A stretch of DNA of 64,000 nucleotides from Balanoglossus misakiensis (lineage: Eukaryota > Hemichordata). The notes below the pieces were generated by a model. It had not been told where the DNA came from and did not search any database. It saw only the letters and a program-made list of their open reading frames with translations. Position 1 is the stretch's first letter; every line of letters starts with the position of its first letter. The translations under genes and the position numbers were made by a program. The stretch lies in contig CM082591.2 of NCBI GenBank assembly GCA_040954595.2, positions 3,162,001-3,226,000 of the forward strand. The letters run 5' to 3'. Positions 11,401 to 22,753 of this stretch are shown in pieces.

Positions 11401-14400
11401 ATTAAACAGAGATAGCGGAAGGAAAATCGCTCATGAGTCTTCATACAGGAGAGATTCTCCGAACTACCAAGCTTGGGAGGCCAGTGCCCCTCGTGTTCCT
11501 ATCTCAGAGCTGCCACGAATCCCTAAACTGAAAAAGGGGAAGGGCGATGAGAGAGAAAGAGGAGGCTCGGAAAAGATCAAGTCTTCCAAGAAGAGTAAGA
11601 AGGAGAGTGAAAAGAAAGAAAAGAGGAAAGAGAAGCCAGAGAAGGTTAAATCTGAAGAGAAACGGGGCGATACGAGGGAGGTGAAAGAGCGATCCAGGAG
11701 CCGGGATAGCAGCAAGAGGAAGAAGTATACGGATGTTGGGAAAGAACGACTGGACAAGGGACCGTGGAGGAATGAACACGGTGAAGATGTGTACAGGAAA
11801 GTGGAGAGGACAGAGCGGGATATTCTGATAAGTGTTCGGAACACGGACCGACGCGATAAAAAGGATTACGATCGGCGTACGCACAGGGATGATGTGCCGG
11901 AGAGGTGGAGGGATGATCGTCGCCGTAGCGACAGTCAGAGCCGGGATAAACTCAGAGACAGGGATCGCGACAGGGCGTCGCTGTCTAAGTTGCCGTCGCC
12001 AAATCACCGGTCGCCGCACCGGAATGTTTCGCTGGAAAGGCACTGGAGAGATGAACGACGGAGACCGGAAGAGGACAAGACTGTGGAAGGTGGTAGATAC
12101 TGGGATAGCAAATACAGGGAGAGGGAATGGGATAGGTACAAGGTTAGACAGGGAGATGTGTGGAGGACTGATCGAAACCCAGCGTGGTCTGAAGGAAGGA
12201 GGGAGATCATCCTTCCCAAGGAATCGGAAAGACTGCGCTTTGATTCTGCGGCGGATAGGTTCCGGAGGAAGGAGTCTCCTGTGCGGACTGATACGAGAGA
12301 GGTGAGACACAGACAGCAGAAGGAGAATAACGCAAGAGACAAACGAGAGACTGCGGATGTGGCTAAGAGGAAAGACACTGAGAAAGTGAAAGTCCCAAAG
12401 GAAGAAGTGAAGCACAAAGAGTCTAAAAAGTCTTCGGACATAAAACGGAAAGTTGTGGAGAAAGATAAAGAGGGGTCGAAGGTCAAGCCGAGCGCTGAAG
12501 TGAAAGAGAAAAAGAAAGTTGTCGTTGAAGTGGCCAGTGAATCGAAAGTTCTTAAACTTTCAAAGGACAAAAAGGAAGGCAAAAGAAAAAAGGCTTCCTC
12601 GGACAATAAGAAACTCAAGGAAGAGTCAGTAGAAAAGACTGTTGTGACAGATACAAATACACCTCCCACAGAAACCAAAGAGACTGAACCTAAATCCGAG
12701 GCGGAACTGATGGCAAGTCAGGGTTTGAAACTGAAACGGTCGACGTCGTCGGGTTCCACGGAGAAAGAGACCAAGAGGCGGAAAACGAGCTCGGAACTTG
12801 ATGAGCTCGACGTAGTCAGCGAGGATCGGTTGTCTATCGTCGGAGAATGGTTGAGCAATCATGTGACTCCAAAAGAGGGCTCGGAAAACAGTGTCAGCGT
12901 TGACGCGACACTGCCCAAAGCTGCCAGTAGCGATGACAGTGGAACTGTTGATCAGCCCAGTGTTGTCGAAACTTCGAGCTCGGAAAACCCTCAAACAATT
13001 CCGGCGAAAGCCAAATCAGTGGATGTTCCCACACCAGTGAAAAAGGAATATGACCCCTTTGAACCCACTGGGTCCCCAGTCGCCCCTGTGGTAACTGAGT
13101 CCCAAACAAAGACTTCTTTCAAAGTACCTGATTTACCTTCCAAGCCCCCAGCTCCCAGTGTACCACCCCCGCCGATGGCCCCACCCAGGGGCCAGCCAAA
13201 CTTCCAACATGTGAGCAGGCAAGGGGCGGGTCTTGTGCCCCCTCCCCCGCAACCGCCTCCCCAGCACATGCAAGGAATGCGGATGAACATTGTGAGACCG
13301 GGAATGCAGCAAATGCTGCCCAACGCCTCAGTGCCTTTGAACTTGCAGCAGCTGATCCGACCGCAGATGCCGCCGCAGATGGGCATGGGGCAGCAGCAGC
13401 GGGGGATGCGCCCGCCGCTCTTGAACTTTCCGGGGAATATGAGCAATCCGCTCATGAACCAAGTGAGGCTTTTGAACCTGCTGCCTGCGCTGGCCGGCCA
13501 GCAGGGCCAGTTTGGCAACCAGTTCATGCAACAACAGCAGCAGCAGCAACACCACCAACAGCAGGCTGGGAATCGGTTCAGACACCCGCAACAGAGTACA
13601 CCAAATCCACCAAACATGCCAGGCCCACCAGTGAATCCAAATTGCTACGGATCCGCCAAGCCCCAACCACTCATGGGTCCCAGCTCCCAGTCTGTGCCGG
13701 CCCCACCAGCCAGAAATCCGGCCACCGGCAACAGCCAACCCAGGAAAGACAAAAACAATGAAAGAACAAAAAATGTGAAACCGGCAACTCCTCCGGATGT
13801 TACCACGGAAACCATCGACATGGAGATAGACATGTCTCCCGACAGTGATGGGGGTAAACTGGAGATAATGCCAGCTGTGGAAGAGGATGTTGAGTCCTCG
13901 GCTGTGGAACTTTACAATAAAGGCAGTCGTGACAGGGTAAGTAATTCCAGATGTAGTCAATTTTGTATCAAATCGTGTCACAGAGCAACTTTTGAAGTCC
14001 ACGGATGGAAAACTAACGCATTGATGTTTGATTGACAGTATTTACAGAAACTTCAACACCAGGAGAGAGTGGTGGAAGAAGTTAAATTGGCAATTAAACC
14101 TTTTTATCAAAAGAAACTCATCGACAAAGATGAGTATAAAGACATTCTCAGGAAAGCTGTCAACAAGGTAAGTGAACAGGGAGACTTTGGTGATGCGATG
14201 GGGTCTGGTTGTGGAAGGTTCAAGAATTTATTGTCTACCACGTCCTAAAAGAATTGTGATTTTCAAAAATGGTTTGCCCGATGAAGGTACAGGCACCATA
14301 GATGGCAGCCATCTTGAAAATGTTTGTTGATGGCAGCCATCTTGAATTTGTTTGGTGATGGCAGCCATCTTGAAATTGCTTGTTGATTCTTTCCTCCAGT

Positions 14401-14724
14401 GGGGGTTGGAGTGTGCCATGAAGACTTGCCAATCTTTGGAGTGGCATTACAGCACATTTCGGACCATTGGGAATTTTTTGAAATAACCAAACTATATTCC
14501 GACTTCAGATTTGTCACAGCAGAAGTGGAGTGATCAACCCAGTGAAGGTCAAACATCTGGTTGAGGGTTACGTGAAAAAATACCAGGGTAAACGCAAGAC
14601 GGACGTGAAACCAAAGACGGACGCGAAACCCAAACCAAGCTCCAACAACAGTAGCAGTTCCAACGCCACCAGGAACAGCAGCAACTCTCACCCGACCACA
14701 CAACGTAGCAGCAGACATCGATAG
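5496..14724 (+). CDS. PHRF1: PHD and RING finger domain-containing protein 1
   Basis: Coding exons: 5496-5796, 5917-6024, 7033-7262, 7395-7544, 7887-8034, 8184-8380, 8635-9146, 9242-9367, 9593-9744, 9903-13936, 14039-14167, 14509-14724; 6,303 nt, 2,100 aa (human PHRF1 is about 1,650). Start 5496 has a strong context (ACCGCCATGG) and is preferred to ATG 5484. Order: acidic N-terminus; RING (about residues 181-221: [17 protein letters not shown]); PHD (264-309: [33 protein letters not shown]); a Lys/Arg/Thr-rich basic patch in exon 7; one 4-kb exon that runs from acidic to RS/KE-rich to Pro/Gln-rich; and a conserved C-terminus ([26 protein letters not shown]) matching the end of vertebrate PHRF1, which resembles an SRI domain binding phosphorylated RNA polymerase II. 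Known family role: nuclear RING E3 ligase (TGIF substrate in mammals) and chromatin reader. Identification is firm; the role is transferred by homology. Confidence 0.96.
8076..8121. mobile_element. Truncated copy of a TTAA-flanked MITE
   Basis: In an intron of PHRF1. It begins TTAA-CCCTATCACC and continues through the family core (GAGGTCCAACCTTACC), then stops before the second inverted repeat. It matches the complete copy at 20004-20096 in reverse orientation. Confidence 0.6.
14301..14384. repeat. Three tandem 28-bp repeats with a YY1-like near-palindrome
   Basis: Three consecutive units (14301-14328, 14329-14356, 14357-14384) each start GATGGCAGCCATCTTGAA. The core GATGGC-A-GCCATC is an inverted repeat around one base and contains CAGCCATCTTG, close to the reverse of the YY1 consensus AAGATGGCGGC. 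They lie in the last PHRF1 intron. Confidence 0.9.
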
Positions 14725-15447
14725 CCGGGTCTACTACAAATCAAAAACTTTTTCAAAAGCGTATCCAACTCCAAATTATCTAACTGGAGTTAAAGTAGAA
14801 TAATGTGTCAATTGTGATTGTGTTTTCACTTACGAACATTAAGGCAGCTGTTTTTCTCGCGATTTTTACGCGTGATCATGCAAATAGTTTAATAATCAGA
14901 AGAATAATTGTAGTTGGACTCTATAGAGGGTGCTGCATTTCGAATCCATATTTGCATCCATGCCTCAGCGCGAGTATTATTTGAACCATGACATAAAATA
15001 CATTTCTCATGCATATTTTTTATTGTACAAAAAACTATGTATATAATATTGAATTGTGTGTCCATTCAGCCAAAGATTTTCTCTTTTCTCGGAAACGAAA
15101 CCCACTTTTGCAAAGGGTCACCAAATATTACGACTCGACTAAATGCATTGCTTATACAGAGATCATGTATTTCAATTTCAATACTCTGTCGTCTTCTAGG
15201 AAGAAACTCAAGCCCTGCATTGATAATCTGTAAACGTTTGGATAGATTTTCAACTGATAATAAACCATGTAACTGAAGAGCATTTATCGAGCGTGACTAG
15301 GACTTTGTTACAAGTTACTTCATGACTTAAAAAATTCTGTCATTTTCTGTGACCACAATCTTATGCTTTTTAAAGTGTAACATAGGATAACAAAAAGTTT
15401 GCTATAAAAATATCAACTTCGAACTTGGCCATCTGAACGACAGTTTT
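14725..15447. terminator. Convergent 3' ends of PHRF1 (plus) and TOP3B (minus)
   Basis: No gene is seen in these 723 bases between the two stop codons. AATAAA at 15259-15264 is the best poly(A) signal for PHRF1; TTTATT at 15019-15024 (AATAAA on the minus strand) is a candidate for TOP3B. If both are used, the two 3' UTRs overlap by roughly 240 bases in antisense. Confidence 0.5.
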
Positions 15448-18400
15448 CTATCTGGGAGGACCACGTCCCCGACCTCTGCCCCGCCCACGACCTCTGCCTC
15501 GACCTCTTCCGCGACCCCTTGACCGCTGAGGGACGTAGTTCTTTGCGTACTTGGTGTCAATCAGTGGAGTAAAGATGGGATCACAGAACAAACAACCGGA
15601 GTGGTTTGTCTGCTCGCCACCAAGAGGATTCTTGCTCTGAAAAGGAGACAGCAAATGTAAAAAGTAGGGTTAGGGATTTTCGTTACCTCATTCAAAAATT
15701 CATTTTCACAATACTGTACTATAGTATGAGAATAATTATACAAATGTACATGATATGAATCACTGTGTATCTTGCAATGCTTCTCAAATCTCATACACAT
15801 TGACTTTATTTCTTATGGTGTAGTTCACAGGCAAATGGCTCAAAACATTGATAGTGTGTGTACCTTGTTAAAGTTGACATTCATAATATTACTTCCACAG
15901 TCTTCACAGGTGTCGTCCGTTGAAACCGTCACACGATGTGCATCTTCAAAGACATTCATGATCACATTACACCTGAAAGCAACAGAGCGGATAGTAAGCA
16001 TTGTGCCGCATTTGAACTACTGGGCAAAGGTGACAAAGCATGAAGTCCCCTGGCAGGATCTAGGAAGAGGGGGTTATCACACTTCCCGTAAATTAAGGTA
16101 AATTGCAGCATAAGTTGAGAAATTTAAACAGTCTGTCTCATCGACGGAATTTATAGGCGACTTTTACTGAGAGCAGAGAACACACTTAGTGTGGCAAATC
16201 TTGTGTTGTACTTTTGTACAAGTCTGAGGAACTGAACGTACTTGTTGCAGGCAATTTTCCACTTGGGTGCAGACGTGAGATCCAAGACGAGAACACCATG
16301 TTCGCACTCGATGCACTGTGATATACCCAGCGTGTGAAGGGAGTGTTGACAGGTGGGATGGGTGCACTCATTGCAACCTGAACCCTTGCGCATGGTCTGA
16401 AAGGGTGAATGACTGTAACAATAGGGACACAATGGGTAACTCTGTAGGCAAGAAAAGAAGATACAGTGTTGCAATAATGTAGGAAAACTTTGTAACAGTT
16501 TAAATAAGATACAATGTTGCAATAGTATAGGAAAACTAACAAAGTAACTAAAATGAGTGATAGTGTGGCAAATATATGGTAACAATGTAACACATTATAA
16601 AATTCAGTGACAGTGTAGCAATTTTAACACTGAGAACAGACTATATTGTAACAAAACATTGAAATACAATGTAAACTCAAAGTAACTAACACAGACTTAC
16701 TTTTCCTTTGGAACCCGTGGAAAACAGAAGTAGTTCAAACTCGTCCAGAGGACATTTGAGCTCTTTGTAGAGTTTGATGACACCATTGCCGGGCAGACTG
16801 TACGTTTCATCACAGTGGGCACAATGCAATCGGCTGGGCTTGGCCTGTATGTACTTCATATACCTCCGACATTTTCCGCACCTGAAACAATGTAGAATAA
16901 TCCTCAGTACAGTACAGTAGTACAGTAGAGTACAGTACAGTACAGTAGTACAGTACAGTACAGTACAGTACAGTAAGTTTTGTCTGTTGACAAGGCGTTG
17001 TACATGGGCAACATGACATACTGGTGCAACATACATGAGTAATTTTAAGTACCTTGACATCGGTTTTCCGCTTTCTGCTAGCGGAGAGAAAGAGACCTCG
17101 AACAGCTCGTCCATTCCGCTGATCTGCGTGACGAAGTACTGGAATTTCCGGGTGAAGATATCCAGCGTGTGCCTCAGGACCGAGTGGAAGTCGATTTTCC
17201 CGGCAGCGATCAGATTCAGCTGCTCTTCCAAGGCGGCTCGCATGGTTGGAAGTGAGAGATCGGGGTCGATCTGATAAAAGAAATGAGTCAAGTTAATTTT
17301 TGTTGTGGTACAGTACAGTAAAGGTCAGAGCTACATCTCCAAGGTTGGCTCTCTCCTAACCTAGGGCCAGCCCAGGTTAGCTAATAGGAAAATGACTCTT
17401 GGGCTGTACTGTAGCTGGCCTGAAAGTGATAACTGCCCTGCTCACCTTTTGATAACCATGCACCAATACTATGCCCAGTGGTGTGGGAATCAGCCGTCTT
17501 CCCGACCCGACCGTCACGTAATTCCTCTGCGAGATATTATTGATGTGCACCGGAATGCTGGCATCCGTACCGATGCCGTGTTTTTCCATCAGGCTGATCA
17601 GTTCGCTTTCCGTGAGGTAGTCCGGTGGGCTGGTCTGTTTCTCCGCGAGTTTGACCTGTATTTCGAAACCCCAGATTTACAGTGAGAATCATAGATTTAC
17701 ATTGACAATCAAACTAAATTTTTACAAAACTATCTTTATTTTCCAAGATGCAATATAACGATTAAATGGTTACTAATTACCTCTTCAATATTGCAGATAT
17801 CTCCTTTATTAAACGAAGGCAGCTTTTCTTCAGCAGAGAGTGCCTGCCAAGTCATCATGGTGGTGTACCCAGGGTCAATCAACGTTTTGCCAGTCAGGGT
17901 AAAATCTTCTGTACTGATTTTAAAACTGACTGTCGTCTGCAGGTATTTACAATCAGGGCTCACCTACAGATGAAAGACATTTTGAGGTGGGGAATAATTA
18001 ATGTTTTTTAAGAAACATGCCCAATGATTCTTGTATTAAACTCTCTTCCCACATATGTGTAGGATGTTAATATACATGTACAGTATACTGTGAGGTTAGA
18101 AAATTTAACCATATGTACAGTACAGTCATGCAATTGCCACTCACTGTTGCAATGAAATGCCTTGTGATGTAATCATAGAGTCTCCAGTTTTCACCTCCCA
18201 GTTCACTTTCACTGGCCGCTTTCATTGGCGTGATTGGAGGATGGTCTCCAGCATCGTTACCTTTCCTACAGACGAAATTGAAAATAAGGGTCCATGTTTG
18301 TCTTAGCACTGGATACTCTTGTAATTGAACTGTATTACTGACTTAGATGAATGTTTTTCCACACTTACTTGGGTTTCACCATTTCTCCATCCAGTAATTT

Positions 18401-20989
18401 TCTGACGTAACCTCCCCAGTCTGAACAGGACAGCTGCTGTCTCAGAGCTCCTCTGAAATAAAACCACACAGGCAGGTATATTAGAAGAAGACAGTGGACC
18501 TGAAACAAAATGGCCGACCAGTGGCCATATCGGATTGCACAACTTTGCATTTCGCCATCGGTGTGGTCTCAAATATGTCTCATTTTACTTGTTTATTTCT
18601 TTCACAGTTCACTCACTTGATGTCAAAGCTCTCTGCGTATTGTGTGGTTTCCGTCCTGGGGTAGCTAATGTAGCCCTGTATGTAGAGTCTCTCGGCTATC
18701 TGCATGGCGTGGTGCGGGCCCATACCCAGACCCGAACTGGCCACCCTCATCAGCTCCACTGTGTTCAAAGCCACAGGTCGCGATTTGGTCTTCTCTTTCA
18801 TTGTAACACTGACAACTCTATGGAGACAGAAAAAAAAGTGTCAAAACAATAGACCATTTTCTGAACTCCATGAGATCCTGCGAGATCTCGCGTGGCTAGG
18901 CTGTTTATATGGGAGGACACTCTCCCATGACACAGGACAAAACAGCACATGGCCCATTGTGTTAAACACCTAACACCACTACTTACTCTGCTTCTTTGGC
19001 ACCTTTGACGACGTTGACGAACATCTGCGCCACTTCTTTGTCGAACATTCTCACCCGTTCCCAGTCCAGCATCAACGGTTTGCCGTCTTTGTGGCTAACC
19101 TGATGAGGGGAAAAGAAAACGGCACATTTCTGGGGTAATCTTTGATTGATTGAAATGTGAAGTTGAGCTTAGCTGTCATACAGTATGCAAGATCTGCGAT
19201 ATCCACCAGTTTTACAAGCCCGTCACATCCCTGTCCAGTGAAGGAGACCTTACTTACCTTTGTCTGAAGAACCCAGTATGTCTCTGGTTTGAATGACTGG
19301 ATCTTGTCGTGTCTTTCCACACAAAATCCAAGAGTCGGAGTCTGGCATGGACCGTACGAAATGAGAGTACTGTCCAAGTCGGCGTATTTACCCTGGAAGA
19401 ATTTGGTCTGGTATCTGGTGAAGGCACATCCAATGCGGAGATCCAATTCCTGCCTGGCGTCTACTGACAGTGACTCGTTCTTGTTGGGTTCTATGAGTTT
19501 GTTCATGGCTGCTTTGATGTCCTTCTCAGTAATGGCACTGAACTTGGCTCTGAAAACAGTCTGCAGGTAAATCAGATGTGTTAATACTTGACTCTGCTCA
19601 TTGTGAGATCTTGTGGTGCAGATTCCAACAAAATACATGTAAACTGTATTGATGAGGGTGGGTAACCAGGCAACACACCACCACAATGATGAGCCTCACC
19701 TGTTCTCGGCCCCTGGGTCTGTTCATCGTTTCCTGAACGCAGTCGATGACCTCAAAACAAATATTCTCCCCTTCTTTGTCACAATCCAGCCACAGCACCA
19801 ATGCATCCACATTCCGTGCCTGAAAAAGTGACGCAAAACAGGAGCACATTCAATGATGTTTTAGCAACAGGCGAGTGAGAAAAATCAAACCACTACACCA
19901 AGGCATATAAAGTTTGCGGGTATACATATTGTATAATATGCTTCAATATAAAGTGGCACCCATGATTAAACGACACACTGACACAACATTGTTACTTTTT
20001 ACTTTAACCCTTTCACCACAATGGTTTGGTCCGACTCCACTGTTTTCTATGGTAAAGTTGGACCTCTATAGAGGGAACTGGGGGTGAAAGGGTTAAAGGG
20101 AAAGTGAACGCTGACATCAACCCACACAGTTACCGTACATACCTCTGATGCCAGAAACTTTGGCATATGCAGACCTGACTGAGCTTCAATTTTTCTTGTC
20201 GGAGCAGAGAATAACTCAGCCTGGATAAAAAAAAGTGAAAAGTTAAGGATAAGAAAAAACACTAACAGACTGACAAGCAGTAATTGGGCCACTTTCAGCA
20301 TGCTGCTTACCAAAGGAAAATAAAACAAACTGAATAATTTTAAAAATCAGTGATTTTGACCGTTTCAAAATAATAATGTTAAAATTCTTACCGGATCCAC
20401 TGTATCCCAGTTGTTATATCGACTTGGAAAATCCAACCCCATCACGTGACCACAAACTGATGTCATCTGATGAACACAAGAAAAAAGTGATGTCAAAGTT
20501 TGAATTTCTCAAAGGCAATTTTATTATCACCAATAAAGGAAAATACAAACAAAACATGCAAGCTAGTATACAATTCAACACAAGGCTTGTCATGTGTCAA
20601 TAACAGAAAGACACCCCTTGAATATGTCTCGTAGGTGAATGGCTAGAGACGCTGCCTATGAAACTGACAACACCTGGGAAACTGACAACCTGGGTTCGAT
20701 TCCTCTGACGGTCGTTCATGGACATGAAATAGTCTGCTTTACCAGTTCTTTTAACCACCACCACCACCCCCCAGTTTAACATTATGACATCCTCACTGAC
20801 ATGACGCTCTCGTGAAATACTTTTACAAACCTTGAACTTTGCTGGTTCTCCAAGGAACTGCCCGGTGTACTCGTGGATTGAGCAGGCATTGTTGAACCCC
20901 TTTTTTGAGGTCAATCGTCCATTTGACAAAATTTTGGCAAGCGAGTGAGCCAACTGTGGCTTCTCTGCAACCATTAAAACCGTCTTCAT
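15448..20989 (-). CDS. TOP3B: DNA topoisomerase III beta (type IA)
   Basis: Sixteen coding exons: 20989-20831, 20466-20392, 20220-20143, 19819-19700, 19560-19258, 19099-18987, 18817-18617, 18452-18369, 18265-18145, 17963-17781, 17655-17446, 17270-17053, 16881-16701, 16441-16242, 15972-15864, 15636-15448; 2,544 nt, 847 aa (human 862). The start matches the family exactly ([11 protein letters not shown]). Toprim acidic residues are in [15 protein letters not shown] (D116, D118, E120). The catalytic tyrosine is in [11 protein letters not shown], about Y335 (human Y336). [33 protein letters not shown] and [13 protein letters not shown] are family blocks. Cys pairs for zinc binding are in exons 13-16 (CGKCRR, CAHC, CPYC, CNEC, CEDC), followed by an Arg-Gly box at the extreme C-terminus. 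Known role: relaxes negatively supercoiled DNA and acts on RNA, with TDRD3 and FMRP binding the RG region. The gene looks intact. Confidence 0.98.
16905..16976. repeat. ACAGT/ACAGTAGT short tandem repeat
   Basis: Irregular runs of acagt with occasional agt insertions in an intron of TOP3B; a shorter acagtacagta patch recurs near 17311. Confidence 0.9.
18853..18959 (+). repeat. Dispersed repeat, copy 1
   Basis: About 105 bases in a TOP3B intron, starting ACCATTTTCTGAACTCCA, with GAGATCTCGCGTGGCTAGGC in the middle and ending CACATGGCCCA. It matches 58643-58543 read on the opposite strand with many substitutions. No coding potential or clear terminal repeats; class unknown. Confidence 0.7.
20004..20096. 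mobile_element. Complete miniature inverted-repeat element with TTAA target duplication
   Basis: In a TOP3B intron. TTAA (20004-20007), then CCCTTTCACC (20008-20017), a core of about 65 bases, then GGTGAAAGGG (20083-20092) and TTAA (20093-20096). The terminal repeats are perfect and begin CCC next to TTAA, the arrangement expected of piggyBac-type non-autonomous elements. Degraded relatives lie at 8076, 24372 and 55411. Confidence 0.75.
20634..20760 (+). mobile_element. Probable tRNA-derived SINE fragment
   Basis: A perfect B-box-like GGTTCGATTCC at 20693-20703 follows an A-box-like TGAATGGCTAGAGACGC near 20636-20652, with a duplicated AAACTGACAACxxCTGGG between them. The spacing and lack of a cloverleaf argue against a working tRNA and for a tRNA-derived short interspersed element in TOP3B intron 1. 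Confidence 0.45.
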
Positions 20990-21310
20990 TATTTCTCTTC
21001 CTGTTTTCCCCTTGACAATAACAATTAAGCTTCTACAATCCGATCGAAATACCTCGTCGAGAAAGCGTCGTGTCTCTACACTATGGGCGCTGCCATCTTG
21101 ACAGCGTGATGCACCATGGGTAATCGCTGTCACTTTAAGATTTTAGGGAGCTTTCATCTCTTATACAGGAGGGTGAGTGTGCCGGGCACCTCTCTTTTTT
21201 TAGATTCTCGAAATTCCGTTTCCCTGATCCCCTCCCCAAAATGTACTTGTATGGAGCAATGTCCCTGAACCTCAGTTATGTTTCTGCCTCAAGAGGGCGT
21301 AAAAAGAAAC
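20990..21310. promoter_or_regulatory. Shared divergent promoter of TOP3B and CCDC59
   Basis: Only 321 bases separate the two start codons. A YY1-type site (GCTGCCATCTTG, 21089-21100) lies in the middle; the CCDC59 start codon itself sits inside a second YY1-like sequence, AAACATGGCGGC. No TATA box is evident, as usual for housekeeping bidirectional promoters. Confidence 0.6.
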
Positions 21311-22536
21311 ATGGCGGCCCCCACGAGTATAAAGCGTCAGCGAGAAAGCGGTACAAATAACCCTCAAACGAAAACATTGACAGAAAACAAGACCAAAAAG
21401 AGGAAATGGAAGCAAGATACTAGTAGGTACCGGACGTTTATAGGCAACAAAGAAGAAGGTATGTGGATAACTGCTTTCCAGCTTGTTGTTTACATTTACC
21501 ATGGACACGCTGTGAACACGTGCATGTTGGCTTCATGTAAACAAATACCGAATAGCCCTCTCCACATGGTTACACACACGAATACAAGGTAGTCTGAACC
21601 GGGGTTGAAGTTACCCATACCCCTGTAGTGTTATTTCCAGGGCAATAACAGCAGCATGCCCCAAATGCAAATGTCTGATCTGGACCCCATTATCCGGTGC
21701 CAATAAGTAACAAGTGAATTGCACCTCTTCTGTCTCCCAGGACAAGGCTATGCAGATAAGAGAAAAAAGAAGATCATGTACCAGTACAAAAAGTTGAAAC
21801 ACAAAGAGAAGAGGGAACAGCAGAGGCAGACACAGAAGTTAACGTCAGATGCACAGGAAAGAGAACCAAGTCTCCAAGATAGCACTTCTTCGCCAGGGAG
21901 CAAAAAGGGACAATACTCACAGATTCAACACACACACAGGTAACTCTAAACATTTGCAGTGTGTGGTAAATTGTATTGTCTTCTAGGAATACATTTTTTT
22001 TTCAAAATAGATGTATGCCTCTAGAAAAATGAATGCCGGTGTAATGACTCCATTATTATATTTTCAGGAAAAAATTGAATCCATTCACTAAAGAACAGAA
22101 GGAATTTCAGAAGAAACGAGCAGAGAGACAAAGACATCGCGAGGTTAGCCCTTTCACCGTATATACATGTATGCATATATTGTATCCATTAAAAGGAGAC
22201 CAAATTCAAAAGTTGTATGTATACAATATATACTAGTAATCTAAAATAGTACCAAAGATAGTTTCAGGTGATCAAATTGAATAATAGCTAAAATCACATA
22301 TATTTATTATAGGTATATTTAACTGTATTGACTTGAGACCTTTTCTTTTTTTACCTAAACAGGAAGTTCAAAAAAATAAAGAGGACAGTGAGAAGGCACT
22401 GCAAGAATATCACCGGAAGAAGAAAGAGACAAACAAACAAATGAGTAAAAAAACAAGGAGAGGACAACCCATCATGCAATACAGAATCGAACACTTACTG
22501 GAGAAAATCAAGACCCAAACAAACGAAAGCAGCTGA
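21311..22536 (+). CDS. CCDC59: Coiled-coil domain protein 59 / TTF1-associated protein 26
   Basis: Exons: 21311-21458, 21741-21939, 22068-22143, 22363-22536; 597 nt, 198 aa (human about 241). Start 21311 (AAACATGGCGG) is preferred to the in-frame ATG at 21278. The protein is short, very basic and mostly predicted helix or coiled coil, rich in Lys, Arg, Glu and Gln. The C-terminal block SKKTRRGQP...IEHLLEKI corresponds to the conserved end of vertebrate CCDC59 (KKTKKGQP...MEYLLQKI), and YRTFIGN and GQGYADKRK match its N-terminal conserved stretch. Known role of the family: nuclear cofactor of TTF-1 in mammals, and a homologue of fungal rRNA-processing factors, so a nucleolar role is likely. 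Divergent with TOP3B; convergent with gene A. Confidence 0.88.
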
Positions 22537-22562
22537 AAGGTGCCTGATTTACATTTTTAAAT

Positions 22563-22568
22563 ATTAAA
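22563..22568 (+). terminator. Candidate poly(A) signal of CCDC59
   Basis: ATTAAA 27 bases after the stop codon, a common variant signal; no AATAAA is closer. Confidence 0.45.
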
Positions 22569-22662
22569 GATGTGTTCAGGATAGAAATTGTGTCCCGTCA
22601 TTTCTTTTAATTTCAAGTGTTTTTTAAGTGTACTGCCATACAGAGCTAAATGTAGACAAAAA

Positions 22663-22694
22663 CATTTACTAATTCCCCTAGGAATTAGTAAATG
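22663..22694. repeat. Perfect 14-bp inverted repeat with 4-base loop
   Basis: CATTTACTAATTCC, loop CCTA, GGAATTAGTAAATG. It lies in the 345-base gap between the convergent 3' ends of CCDC59 and gene A; nothing else is recognisable in that gap apart from the poly(A) signals. Confidence 0.95.
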
Positions 22695-22747
22695 CCAATG
22701 TGAAGTAAGTGAAAAAAATACTCAGAAAGACTTGTACATTTGAACTA

Positions 22748-22753
22748 TTTATT
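22748..22753 (-). terminator. Candidate poly(A) signal of gene A
   Basis: TTTATT on the plus strand, AATAAA on the minus strand, about 130 bases after the gene A stop codon. Confidence 0.55.

Noticed and set aside
9961-12678. Several long minus-strand open frames (Ser-, Phe- and Leu-rich)
   Set aside because: They mirror the acidic and basic codons (GAA, GAG, AAG, AGG) of the 4-kb PHRF1 exon on the other strand.
20634-20710. Functional tRNA gene
   Set aside because: B-box matches but A-box to B-box region contains a duplicated segment and I cannot fold acceptor and anticodon stems.
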